Assembly (NCBI GenBank): GCA_003864495.1
Contig: ML133389.1
Location: forward strand, 2,403,560 to 2,467,559
Length of the DNA: 64,000 bases
DNA from: Nemopilema nomurai
Lineage: Eukaryota; Cnidaria; Scyphozoa; Rhizostomeae; Rhizostomatidae
Direction: 5' to 3'
Part shown: positions 23,581 to 40,800 of the stretch, one piece after another
How positions within the stretch are numbered: the first letter of the stretch is position 1
Layout: each line of letters opens with the position of its first letter
Program-made: the position numbers and the translations under genes
The notes under the pieces: model-generated
What the model was told of the DNA's origin: nothing
The model's input: the letters and a program-made list of their open reading frames with translations, nothing else
The model's database searches: none

Positions 23581-25824
23581 GTCAAGACTTTATCTCTAAC
23601 TTCCCATTCCGATCAAGAGACCTTTGAAACTCTACACGGAAGTTTCGAAAATGGACTGCCTCTTTTTTACAAACACCATATTGAGGCCAGTGATGGATGA
23701 CGTCATCTCGCAAGATCTCATTCTCGCCTTTGATTGGGCGCAATACATTTTTCTCCACTAGGCGGGAAATTCAAATCGAAACAGATCAAACAGAAGAACG
23801 AAAGACAATACTTTTCCTTTCGAATAGGTCCAGGCATGATCTGATGGCAAAGAATATGAAAGTGAAGCGACATGCTTTGTACTTTCTTTTTGTGAGAACA
23901 GACTTTTCAAAGATAGGCCTACTTTTTTCTGCACCGACTTTAGTTCATGTATAATCAAAAGCACCCCTTCTTCAACAATAAATTTAACCACAATCGCACA
24001 ACTTCTGTCGCACAAGGCTCTCAGGGAAGTAAATAGTATCAAGCAGCATTGCCAAAACGAAATAATTACATGCGGGATTTCCGTTTTTAGCCTCATTAAA
24101 CGACTAAATCACAAGCAGTTGTTTTTGCTCAGCTTGTCCTCTAAGCAACAAAGTGAAAGATAACTCCTGAAAGATATAAAAGAAGTGAAAGATGGCCCAA
24201 GGCCCCGTGATTTTGGGGAACCTAGAGGGGCCCCAGATCTAAAAGAAAATTGAAAAAAGTCACAGTCTCTTTGTAAAATGATCTAAAGGAAAAATACATC
24301 GAAAAACACACACAAAAATTATGTTTGAACAACTAGAACAATACAAGGCAACGAACTATGAAATTTTTAACGGAGCTTGAAAAACAATCTTGGCTAGTGA
24401 ATATTTTCCAGCAAAGTGATATTGGGCAAGGTGCCCAAGATGATCCCTCAAGCCGCAACTGGGTCTTCTAACATTTATGGCAAGATCTTTAGAGCCAGGC
24501 TAATAAATAGATTTCTAGTCTACCGACTCGTGGACCTATCATATCAGTTGCATCAATAATTTTTAATTACAAGTCGGAGATTCAGCTTTTTTCAAAGCTT
24601 GAACTCCTTAATGTATTAAAAATTTGTGCGAAAAGCCTCTTTGCTTGCCTATTACAGCCTTTATGTGTAGGTCAGTTTCAAAAGCTTTTAACGATTATTA
24701 CAAATGGTCTTTGAAATCTAATCTTTGCTAAAAAAGAGCATTTCCAGCTTTGAAAGATCTTAAGCATAGAATGGAGTAACAGAGAGTTCAAATCTGGAAA
24801 GTGGGAAAACCATGTCAGCCCCAACGAAGCAGCGATATTTATACGGACTTAATTCGAAATGGATGGCCTCTATAAAACTTGAGAGAAAATCTCAAATCGA
24901 AAAAGCAATCATCCAAAGAGTAGATATATTACTTTAATCAAGTATTATTTTTACTAATTTTTGTGTTTATGCTCCTATTACTAGTCTTATTGAAAATTTT
25001 CCCATGATGATTTTAAACTAAGACACAAAAACTGAGAGAAAACACAGACACAACAGATAAGTTGACAACTCGAAGCAAAACGGATAGTTTGCTTAATGCT
25101 CACATACTTTCGTCAGAGATTTGCATGCATGGCCTCAAAAATAAAATAAATAATTTAGCTTTGTTTTGAAGGAGAAATCTCTGCTCTGAAAATTACCTTC
25201 CTGCTTCTTTCACGATTGAATCTCAACTTATGAAGTCCTTTCTATTTGCTCCTGGGATTTGCTGGCCTGCGTGCAGCCTCTACGCTCTTGACAAAGTGAG
25301 TGCTTTTTCGTTTGCTTTTTCGTAAAAATGCTTTTACGAAAGGCTTATACTACTATACATATGTGGACGGTGCCCCCCCCCCCCCCCTAATAGTTTTTAC
25401 GTAAAGCTAGATTGGAATTTTTTCTCGTGTATGAAGGTTCGCTCGTGAACATGAATGTTCCATTTCATGCTATCTTAAGTTTCTAGTTTTAGGGGGGATC
25501 AACTTCATTTTTCAGGAAAACTTTGCATAGCCATTTCAATTTATTAATACATTAATACATATAATTTATTCGTGTATTTTATGCAAAAAATCACCCCCCC
25601 CCTCTCTATTTTTGTAGTTAGAAATTTCGGAAAATATAAGCATTTCAATCTATTATGAAACCCCATCCGCATAAGGTTTATTTAAAAAAAGCCAACCCCC
25701 CTTATTGAACCCCCTCCCTACAATAAGGAACTTGAGAGCTGGATAGCTCCCAGGGGGCACTTGAAACGGGTGGCTGGGTCGTTTTTGGGTTTTCTCTAAA
25801 TTAGCATTATTTTTTAGGTTGAAC
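23581..25824. other. Upstream region of the engulfment receptor; no gene seen
   Basis: This holds the presumed minus-strand promoter of the receptor, followed by AT-rich sequence with C-runs near 25370 and 25590. I found no convincing TATA box or coding exon. Confidence 0.5.
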
Positions 25825-26124
25825 CATAGGCGCCGACTTTTATTTTTCCCAGGGGGGGCTCAAAATTTAAATTTTAAAAAAATTAATAAAGTTAAAAGGT
25901 AGAGAAATTACCTGTCGCTTTAATAACGTAATACAACATATGTAGTATGTATAATAACAAAACAAAACATTTTGATAAAGCAGATATAACATCATGGTCT
26001 TCAGTACCATCAGTTCAATTCTTTGATTGATTTCAAACGAAATTTCCAGGGAGGGCTGAGCCCCCCCATAGCAATTCCCAGGGGTGGCTCGAGCCCCCAA
26101 GCCCCCACGTAGTCGGCGCCTATG
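25825..26124. mobile_element. hAT-like MITE with 8-bp target duplication
   Basis: A 300-bp element bounded by CATAGGCGCCGACT and its exact inverse AGTCGGCGCCTATG. It is flanked on both sides by GGTTGAAC (25817-25824 and 26125-26132), an 8-bp duplication typical of hAT elements. Next to the ends are GGGGGGGCTC and GAGCCCCC. It has no coding capacity. Confidence 0.88.
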
Positions 26125-26269
26125 GGTTGAACCAGTTGTTGAAAATTCTTGATATCAAGACATCATATATGGCCAAGTTCACTAACCAGCAAACTGCCTA
26201 AGGGGAAATTTGCACTCATTTCCATCGAGTTTCAAACCACAAACATAAATCAGGCTTACTGTATTTGTT

Positions 26270-26427
26270 TTTTATTTGTTTCTACCTTGCTTCCGAAGGT
26301 AGTTTTAGGACACTGAGAAGCTCTATGCTTATCGAGCAGTGTCCTGGCCCTCCCTCTCGATGTGACCACACCTCGTGATTCCTTATGGCTGGAATTACAG
26401 AGAGTTGGCGACTCTCCTCACTCTGTT
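26270..26427 (-). mobile_element. 5'-truncated SINE
   Basis: The minus strand matches the body of the full SINE at 62330: CAGAGTGAGGAGAGTCGCCA, TAAGGAATCACGAGGTGTGG, GGACACTGCTCGATAAG and CTCAGTGTCCTAAAACTACC. The tRNA-like head is missing, and an insertion of about 15 bp relative to the other copy lies between GTGTGG and CCAGGACAC. Confidence 0.85.
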
Positions 26428-26897
26428 AGCGTGAATGCCCAACAAACTTTGCATAAAGGGTGAATATTAAAAACCTTCTACGTTAATAAGTGATTAATGT
26501 TGGGGCAACATAAAGTTTAGCTGAATGAGTTAAGGGTCCTTTACATTCGGTCTGTGCGATAACCCATTTATTATTTGGTTTATTTGTTATTGATTTATTA
26601 ACTCATTGGCAAACAGTGGCGTTCCAAAATGGGATGGAATAAGGCGTCTGGACCCCCTCCCCCACTTTTGAAAATGATGGTCCTCGAGATTTCCCACAAA
26701 TGTAAGAAAACCAGAACCTAAGTATCATAGTAAGGTGGAGGGTGGAATTTTCTGGAAAACTTTTCTCTGTCATTTCCTTATTTCTCAGAAATCAATTTTT
26801 TGAACTATCACATTGAACCTGGTGTTTCTAGAAACATCGATAAGGTGATTCCCGCTGGCCAAGACATCTCCTTCCTCTCTATGACCACATGCTTCCT

Positions 26898-26915
26898 CGG
26901 AACATTCTGGAAGTT
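26898..26915 (+). promoter_or_regulatory. Heat-shock element upstream of HSP90
   Basis: GAACATTCTGGAA at 26900-26912 is a perfect three-pentamer HSF site (GAAnnTTCnnGAA) about 260 bp upstream of the HSP90 ATG. A gapped second set (GAA 27052, GAA 27062, TTC 27067) lies closer to the gene. CCAAT boxes occur between them. Confidence 0.8.
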
Positions 26916-27098
26916 ATAATCATCGCCCTGTTGTTCATAAATAGCCAATGAGCGTGCTTTTACTTTCAAAATAACCAATCAGATGGCAGTTCATTGTTTG
27001 CTTTAGCCAATCAACGTACTCGTCTCTTTTGCAGCATGTGGAAATTCTGCCGAAGCGACTAGAACTTTCTCTTTAGCTTGGACGCTGATTCAGGTGGC

Positions 27099-27106
27099 AT
27101 AAAAGC
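27099..27106 (+). promoter_or_regulatory. TATA-like box of HSP90
   Basis: CATAAAAG is located about 70 bp before the ATG and downstream of the heat-shock elements, which fits a stress-inducible core promoter. Confidence 0.55.
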
Positions 27107-27151
27107 CTCAGCTTCTTGCCAACTCTCAGAAATTGTTCATCAACGACGTGA

Positions 27152-31770
<4,619 letters not shown>

Positions 31771-32781
31771 GTTTCTCGAAGGACTAATGCGGCCAAAAAT
31801 CTGCCATTTCCTATAATGTCTACCTCCCACTATCCTTTGCCTTAGATATTTGGGACTTGATGTCTTTCTTGGTGCCAAAAGCTTGCCACCTTCCCTTTTT
31901 CACTGCAACAGGATGAAATTGACTCAGATCTACCCACATCATATATTTCTTGGAAGACATCCTTATTTCCGAGGCACAGGCTAGTGGTCCCAAAAGGCAG
32001 TTTTGCGATGAACTGAGAACATGGTTAACTTGATTTTTTAATCAGTATCATTATGGTTGTAATTAAGTTAATAGTGAAGTTGGTACACCGTGCATGGGGA
32101 ACTTCCTAATGTTCTTTTGAAAGACATTGTTTTGTTCTGTTCTGTCTTGAAAGAAACAAATTTATTACAAGAATTGTCCTAAACTTTTTTGGTCTCTTCT
32201 TCTTTCCTGTGCTCTGTTGTATGGATACCAAATAACATACTACTTAAAGGTGATCTAAATCACCTTTCTTCAAAAAAATTTAGTGTAAAATTAATGCATG
32301 CTGCATTTAAGCTAAAATGCCCAGGCAGACCATATCAAAAGAAATATATAAAGTAAGCAGGAAACATTTAATAACAAGAACTCTTAGAATAGTGGGGGGG
32401 TGGCAAATTTAAGGTTGCACAAAATTTCTCGTGGTGCCAAGGTCCCATAGCCCCTCATTACATGGGAGAGAGGCTAAGCTTCTAAATAGGAATGAGTGTG
32501 ATGTATGAAAGTTAATTTTACTTAATTTTTTTCCTCGAATCTTACGTCGTAATGTCTTTTCATCAATCTCTTAAAAAAAGTATGATCAGAAACCTTGAAA
32601 GTTTTCTCATCCATTTGAAAGTTTTCTGGAATTCATGTCAATTCGGTATTTATTGCCGGAATTAAAAACTCGACGAAAGTGTGGGTAAATTTCCTTGCAG
32701 TTTGGCGTTCAGTGAAGTTGATTGGCTTCTATATCTTCGTATCAAAAGTACTCTTGGCTGATGAACTGTCTACACACTGCA

Positions 32782-33167
32782 TTTTTTTATATAAGAAACC
32801 TAGTACTAGAACCCCACAAAATTTAAGAAAGCTTAATCAATATTTTTAAGAAACTCCAAAAAAATAAGATTGCTCTCTGAGCCGGAAAATAATACGTACA
32901 AGGTGTCTCGAAAATAATATAACAATTTAAGCATACTGCACTGGTTGTCTCGATAAAAAGTACCCCTGTTTCTAAGAACAATGAACAAGAGATACGATAT
33001 CAAATCTTACTGTTGTGTTATAAACTTTAATATAATTAGTATGCAAGGGAAGGTGCAAAATTTGATGTTAAATGCTTATCTTAAAATAAGAAATTTTTAG
33101 TAATTGAAACTAGTGAAAAATGAAGAAACTTTCAGTACTAGGACCCAAGCTAGGTTTCTTATAAAAT
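32782..33167. mobile_element. TIR-bounded element, about 385 bp
   Basis: TTTATATAAGAAACCTAG at the left and its inverse CTAGGTTTCTTATAAAAT at the right, each next to a GTACTAGRACCC word, enclose AT-rich non-coding DNA. It is probably a non-autonomous DNA transposon. No clear target duplication was found. Confidence 0.55.
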
Positions 33168-33530
33168 CAACGTGTTCCTTGAACGTTGGTGACTTTCCCT
33201 GATAGTTAATGGGGCCGCTAAATTATTTCAACGTAATACGTGTCATGCTTTTCGATTCATCAACAGCAAATGTATAGGCTTCACAAAATTATCTTGGGGC
33301 CCCCGATAACCCTACCCAGTGGGGCCATGGATCGCCCATTTTAAATGCGTCACTGAATATACTCGTTCGTGAACGAACTTTCATTTACGAAATCACGCTA
33401 TAAAATTTGCCGATTCGAGTTTTCACGGTCCAAAAAATGCCGATCCAACTTCACGGAGAAGTTATAGGGGTCCACTATAAAAGTTACAGCGGAACACCCT
33501 TGCTACGCATTATCATCAATGATTAACATA

Positions 33531-34163
33531 CAGTAAGTACACTATCGTTCAAAAAGCAAAATTCGAAGTTTTGCTAAATAACGCAGTAAAAGCATCAACA
33601 AGTTGCACAATTTCAGCTATCTTTATTCATTACAATTAATTGTCAGAATTTGAAACCTCTGCGCTTTGACCTTCTAGCAAATTAATCGAGATGTATCCTG
33701 TTTTTTATCTCTCGATAAAGCCTTTTCATGTCTTGGCGTCTGGAACTTCTTCGGTCTGCCAACCCTTGGCAAATCTTTCACGGTTCTAAATTCAAAGAAC
33801 TTTTTTCATTCAGCGAAAGCTGCATTCTTTGAGCAGCCCACAATTGATGCAGTTTCTTGGTAGCTTTTAACATTATTTTAATAAAAGAGAATTTCCATAA
33901 GCTTCTCGTATGATATTTCACCACGCTTAATAACCTCCATGTTCATGTTTCTGGCCTAGAAAATTTTTACGGTTAACCGTTTTCAAATAGTGTGGCGACA
34001 TTGAAATACTTCGAAACATGAACAATGTCTTATGAAAGTTTCATGGAAATAGCCGGTTGTCGTACTTAATAAGAGAGGATCAAATGCATGTTTTGTAAAG
34101 CTTTTATCATAAGCGTCTTTCGAAACTTCAAATCGTCCCAAGACTTTTTGAACGGTAGTGTAT
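33531..34163 (-). pseudogene. Decayed Tc1/mariner transposon
   Basis: The terminal repeats read TACACTATCGTTCAAAAAG (left) and, inverted, TACACTACCGTTCAAAAAG (right), the classic Tc1-type end. The minus strand between them has broken transposase pieces in several frames: SYQETASIVGCSKNAA (helix-turn-helix type), then LPRVGRPKKFQTPRHEKAL, the GRPxK hook and start of the second helix-turn-helix. Stops and a large internal deletion, including the whole DDE region, make it dead. Confidence 0.75.
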
Positions 34164-34857
34164 TTTAATTTCTTTCTGCTGGTATCAGAAGGCATCAGAT
34201 CTCCTTATTTGCAAGCAGTGAAATTTGCAAGTTTAGAACCAAATAGCGTCTAGGATTGGGAAATTTTTGGCGTTCTTCTTGAGCTAGGCTGATTTACTTG
34301 CAACGTGTCGCAGTCATTTTGTAATTGTCAAAGCGATTTCGCATCTGAAGAAAAGGATGAGCTTAATATGCCATCAAAATTTGGTACGACTGCACTCGTT
34401 TAAATGTGGCCTCATTTTTTTCATTTAATTATAAGTTGGACCGAAGATTGCTTCTTTATACTTAATGCTATTTCACGCCTCTCCTCGTTCATACATGGAT
34501 AAATGTTAAAATTGGCAACAGGAATTCTTAAGACGATTCGTAGAGAAAATATTTTTTTCAGCTTTTCGGGTGGTGTAGTGGCTAGTTTCTGCCAAAACTT
34601 TAAGATTACTTTTTCAGGATACATTTTTTGTTGGCCTTCCAATGCCAAAAAGAAAGACGAGGAAAGGGAATCCCTTTTGAAGGGCACATGGAGAAAAGAA
34701 AACCCTATCACTTTTTTATCACCCTAAAGAAAGGGAAGCTTTGTTGCTATGACAATTTCAATTTGAGGCTGAAGATGCGAATACGAGGCGGCGATCCTTC
34801 GATGTCTTCCTGTTTCCATTTCCAGAATCACGGAACTTCATCTTGTATTTGGTTGTC

Positions 34858-37800
34858 ATGTCCAGTAAAGCCATAACTGCATTGGTTCTTGTAGCCATCG
34901 GGTAAGTCCAACACTTGTTAGACCGAATTAGTTTTGCCTCCCCATGAAAACATTGCTGTTATAACTGAATTTTCGTAATTCTGTTCGGAATTTATACAGT
35001 AATGTCCCGCCTTGCACCCTGTCTCCAAAGTTGCACCCTTTGAAACTGTGCGTAATGACAGCTTCCCTTCTTTGTCAACGTTGTCTGAAGAGATCTCCAA
35101 TTTCTGTCAATAAAGCTTTAAAATGCCAGAGTTCGTATCTGTTTACGCAAGGGGTCAACTCTAGGAACGAATAGTCGTTGATCTAGTTTTAAGAATGTGC
35201 TTCCCGGCTTTTTTATTTCTTACTGGTATTAAAATATTTTCTCAGGTTAACTAGTTTCGTAATGTTTTCCTGTAGCAATAAATAGTTAGTTTTAAAAATA
35301 GTTTTAAATCAGTGTTAGGAACCAATGTTAGGAAGCACGCGCCTACAGTGCCGGGTTTGCATTTGAAAGAAACCGTTTTCCAAGAAATGCAGACCTTATT
35401 TTAAGGCTCAGTGATAACCAATCTGTGCAGTGATAAATCCAAAATGTGCAGTGATAAATGGAAAATTGTGCCGTGATAAATTAGTTGAAACAGCCAAATA
35501 AAGAATTCATACGAAAGAAGTAACAAATAATAAGCACACAGAACATAACGGTAATAATATTCAGGGGCTATATATGTATTTCTTGTACTTTTATGTCATC
35601 ATACAGAAAGAGAATATCATGGGCTTCCGGGGGCTATCCACTCTGCCCTCTAGACCCACTGGGTTGCTATCAGTACCCCCAAGACTCTGGTTATTGCATG
35701 ACTGCCTCTGCCACGCACCTTTCAGAGCATACCTCTAGAGGTAATATTTTTATGAAGCCACCCTGATTGTGCAGTGATAAATTTTCTTAAAATAAGGCCT
35801 GAATGTAGTAGATGCCAAATCATTGAATTTATTCGAACAGGAACTGGGCAATTATTGAAGAAAAAAAAATTCTTATGTGACCCAGGGTTTGTTTAGTCAC
35901 TGGCTTTTAGCGAGTTTATTTAGAAATAATCTGTAACAGGCTATTAGCCTACAATGCAGTATTTTTGATATGATATGATATGATATGATATGATATGATA
36001 TGATATGATATGATACGATATGATATGATATGATTGATATGATTGATAAGATATGATATGATGTGACATGATGTGATGTAATTTGATATGATATGATATG
36101 CAGGCTTTCGTGGGAAAATTATAGCAGGCGTGCTAACCACCACACACTTGATCCAGGCGTGTGGTGGCGTGTGGTTGCGTGTGACACTAATTCTTTGGAA
36201 AAATCTAGGTAATTATGGTAGGTCTACCCAGGAGTTGCAAAAAGGACAATGATGCAATATGATTGATAACTGCTCAAGTTTTCACAGAAATAAGAACTAA
36301 ACTTAATCAATATATCAACAAAAGACAATCAATTTAAAGGAAAGTTTTATAATGTTTTAATATATGCTGTCATCGCTATCACTTGTGTGCTTCGATGAAG
36401 AAGTTTGCATATCAAGACTGTCAATGTTTTGGTTACTACTTTGCCAATCTGTCCCTTTTTCTGAAATTGACTTTTTGAAAATACTGCGGTCAAGAGGGGT
36501 CAAGAGGTTTGGTAAAATCAGAAATAGATTAGCGCTATGATTATTCCAGAAAATTATATTTAATCCAAAATCCAGATGGGTGTCTAGCCTTTTGGAAGTG
36601 GCTTGAAAATTAATTTCAACACGAAAACCCACAAAACTAATCATCAAAATTTTTGCTTTCAAAATGAATGAAGGCGGGCTATATTTTGCACACCTGGGAA
36701 GCAGCACGCCTTTCCCACGAAGGCCTGGTATGAAATCTCTCTGGCAGTATTGTTTCCTCAAAATTTGTAAAACGTTAGATTTCATTTTTCAAATGCTAAA
36801 AACTAAAAACTGCTCTGCCCCAAGTAAATTTTAGTCTGAGAATCCCTTTTTTAAAAACTCCTTTGAAGAATATTTCTTGTCCTGGTCAGTGTCATGTTAA
36901 CTTTAATTTTGTATGAGCTGATAATGAGCAATGCTTTTGACTTTAAAAGACCTAATATGAATTATGTCATTGAAATATGACTAAATTGTGTGTAGAACAG
37001 TGGTGATTTTTCTGAAAAGTTTAAGAGGTTTGCAGAGGTCTACTTCTCAATTCTAACAGCAATTCTTTTGTTGATTGTCATATTTCACATCATCATGATC
37101 TATGCTGATTATGCAAAATTTTGCATACTTTGCAACCTTTCCTCTACATCACATCCTGGAGAATCTCCAAGGGCAACCCAAGAAAATTGTACTTTCCTGT
37201 TATTTTAGTTTTCTAAAATACCAATCAACTTTTTCTTTTCTTGTTTAACACTTTGATCAAATTTCAACCTTATTTTCTTTTTAAGGCATTCTTGGTAAGA
37301 AGAGAATAATTTTTAGATTAAATTTACTTTATTACTAAATTGATTTATAATTTCAAGATATTCACCTCTTTATAGATAATGCTGGCATCTTTGATTTTCA
37401 ATATTGTGGTGGCATTAATGCCAAATGCTCCTGCATCTTTCTCATTTCTTCAAATAGGAAAGGTGCAACAGGGCCGAATATCCTACTTATTGCAGTGATT
37501 TTCGTCACTTTTTTTCATCCTATAATCTTTTTTTACAGTGATCCACCGTTTCAACTACCCATTTCAACATGCAATATATCCAAAATTTGCTTAATTGGTG
37601 GCTCCAAGGGGGATGCCATTATGCAATTCCTCCTTAGCCATCACTTACCCCTCTTGCCAAGAGCTGTGCTTATTACAGTGTTTTATTTTATTGATAGGCT
37701 GGCCAATGCAGGCATTGACAATGTTATCCCCCCTGGTCATCTGAAACCATTTGGCTCTCATGCGGACCCAATACCTTTGGAAGAGACGGAGGATATCCCA

Positions 37801-40800
37801 GATGCAAAGACGTTCTTTGAAAAGTATGTCTTGCCCATGCGACCAATAGTGTTTAGGAATGCTGCAAAAATATTTCCAGCTTATAAGTTATGGACTGAGG
37901 AATACCTTACCAAAAAGTATGGAGATCTGGAAGTCAGGCTAGAGAACAAATTAGAAAAGGAAGGGTACACCCCAGCTGGTGCCAAAGGTAAGCAAGTCCT
38001 CCGATGCCGCATAAAGCCATCATAAAGTGTCACATAAAGGAGCAAATTTGCTCCAACTTATGAACTATTTTCCATCTCTTAGTCCATTGATATTTCTGCT
38101 ATTTTATACTTCGCTAATACATGTCTTGCAGAGATGCACTTTTAGTCCATACCTATGTTTGTTGAAATTTTTTTGTTCTCCTTTATGACAAGAGTTGTGC
38201 ATGGTTTGTAAGTAAAATAACATGAAATGAATGCGTTGCTGTATTCCCAAACATTTTCTTTTTTGATTTGCGAATTTTAAAGACTGTTAATAGGTTTTTG
38301 TTTGTTCCACTATCAAGAGTGAGATAAGAAAGGATAGAGAAAAGTGAATACATCTATATTCAGTCCCACACTATGTTTGTCTTTTTTAAAAGTAGGATGA
38401 AAGTGGATGCTGATTGGTCTTTAGACAGCCAATCATGTCCTCTTCTCACACCCTTGACATACTCTGAGAATGTGAGAGTGCAAAAAGGTTAAAGTTCAGA
38501 GTACAAAAGACTAAAGACTAGAGTGCAAAATGAGGAAGTAAACCTTTGATTCAGAAAATGATCTCAAAATTAATGAACTTTTTTTTCAAGAACCTATTTG
38601 AGATTTTTGTTTTAGACAATTACACCAAAATGCTGTATTCATTGGATCTCAAGGGCTTCATTAAGTTGCAGAAGCATACAGTGCCAAAATGAAAGAAGTG
38701 CTGATCTTTGATGCTGACAGCGTGCCCTAACTCAAATTTTTGCAACCAGCGGTACAGAGAATACCCAGATAGTGCATAACACAATAGCTTTTTTGGTTTT
38801 TATTTGGCAATAAATCATTTTTTTCTCTTCATTTTCTAGGTGTGGGAAGAGACACTATAAGAGAATTCATCAACACTTATAAATCAGCATCAAAGTACAT
38901 TGTTTCTGAGCTACCGTCACCAATGTATGAAGATATGATGGTATACCACTTTTAATTGTGAATTCCTTATGAAGCTATTATTTGTACAGTTACATAGATT
39001 GGCAATGCGAATTGATGTTATGTTTTAATGATGATTATGGTATATATCTCTTTCCTTACAAAATAGGTGTCACCAGTCTTTGCTGCCTAGTTTCTTTGAA
39101 TTGCTTTAAGGAACCAATTGCACAGTGTTTGTAAATTCTGTTTTCCGCATTTTAGGCCTTGCCTTGCATGTCATGTGGACCAATTAAGAAACGCATGGTT
39201 GAAATCGACCTGTGGATGAGTTCTGGCTCAAGTCAGAGTATCTTGCACAAAGATGCATTCCATACAATGAACTGTCTAATAAATGGAACAAAAGACTGGA
39301 AAATTGTACTGTACAAGTATGAAAAGGATCTTTACAAGGCATATGAAGACGGAAACCCAGGAGGTGGCTTTTCCAAGATTAATGTGCGCAGTGTGGATAT
39401 GAAGAAATACCCAAAGATAGCAACCTTACCGTATTATAATATCACTGTACATGGGGGAGATTGTCTCTTTTTGCCCAAAAGCACGTATCACCAGGTAATC
39501 ATTTTACATTTTCATTTTGATTACGGTTCACCTGTGTCAACTTCCTAGAACTGTGCGTACAAGGAGATTTATTTTAACTGCAACTTATAAGCATTGCTTG
39601 AACAGGCATATAACAAGGCATTCAGTTTGCACTTTGTGCTCATATGACCTTTGCTGGTTCTTAGATTTTACTTTCTTGTTAGGGGTGTCCAAAGTTTCCC
39701 TCCTAAACTTGGTAGTTCTTCAATATACGGAAAGAGGGATAAAACATTGTAATTATTGAGAGATTTGGCAAGAAGTAACCCTGATGGTAATTATTTCACA
39801 TGAAACCAACTGCATTGTCCATCGGTTTGGACGAAATGGTCTTCACGACCTTGTTTTACTTTAATCGCTGGTACCTTTAAACTTGGAAGACGAAGCCAAC
39901 CTTTTAGGAGAGCCTCGAATATAAGCTGTAAGTTCTTCTACCAGCAGCACGTGATTCCAGCAATTTCACAATCAACACTCATTGCATCTTGGACAGCAAG
40001 ATTTCGCTTATGGGCCCTACAATAAACATATACTGCTCTGCTTTCTTTTCTGGAGAAGCTTTTTTTGAAGATCAATGACATGACATCTAGCATAGCATTG
40101 GCAACAGTATTTTCTTATATCAAATACTATCCTTGTAGAAACGAGTTGTGATGGGTTTCTACCGACTGCGTTGCTCAACCTCTATGGACGATCCGAGCCA
40201 TTGTTGTCTTTTTTAACGTGCAGAGAGACGATGCGTTGCCTGTTGTATTCTGTAGCTCTGTTTCTGACTCTGGCTCTGACTGACTTATCTGAACTTCACA
40301 ATTATATTTATACTACTTTTCTATAAATAGATTTGCTAATGAAGGATGAGAGAGTAAGATGAAATGATGATGTAATGGGCATGGAACAGTCTAAGCTGAG
40401 GAGCGAGAAAAGATGTGGCAGCATGATAAGTAGACAAGCGAGTCACTACATCCTCATAAGAACATCTCCTAGTCTCTCACGCTGTTGAAGTTTCGTAAAA
40501 TCCAAAGAATATTTCCTGTATGCTCACGTCCTAGTACACCATTCTGAAGCAAATACTTACCTGCTAATCGTTTGAGGCATTCTGGTGTTTCGTCTATAAT
40601 AATTCCATAATATTCTGCAAATTTACCCTTTCTGCCAACATTCGTAGAACTGCGTGACTGAAAGTAAGATTTCATTGGATATCTCCGGTGACAACCATTT
40701 CTACTTCTCCTTTCTTTTCAACCATAAATTCAAATCAGCTATTTCATTCTTTGTTCTTCAAGCAAAACCTCTAAGCCAATATTTTCTTTTGTGTGGCCTC

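Larger units (their letters stand above)
31771..34857. other. Interval between HSP90 and the JmjC gene
   Basis: Contains the HSP90 3' UTR, a TIR-bounded element, a decayed Tc1/mariner copy and the presumed JmjC promoter. Small ORFs around 34420-34876 lack any recognisable domain, apart from the signal-peptide exon at the right edge. Confidence 0.5.

Noticed and set aside
36357..36785. 142-residue minus ORF in JmjC intron 1
   Set aside because: No recognisable domain or composition of a real protein. It overlaps an inverted CGTGGGAAA-type repeat word shared with 36105.
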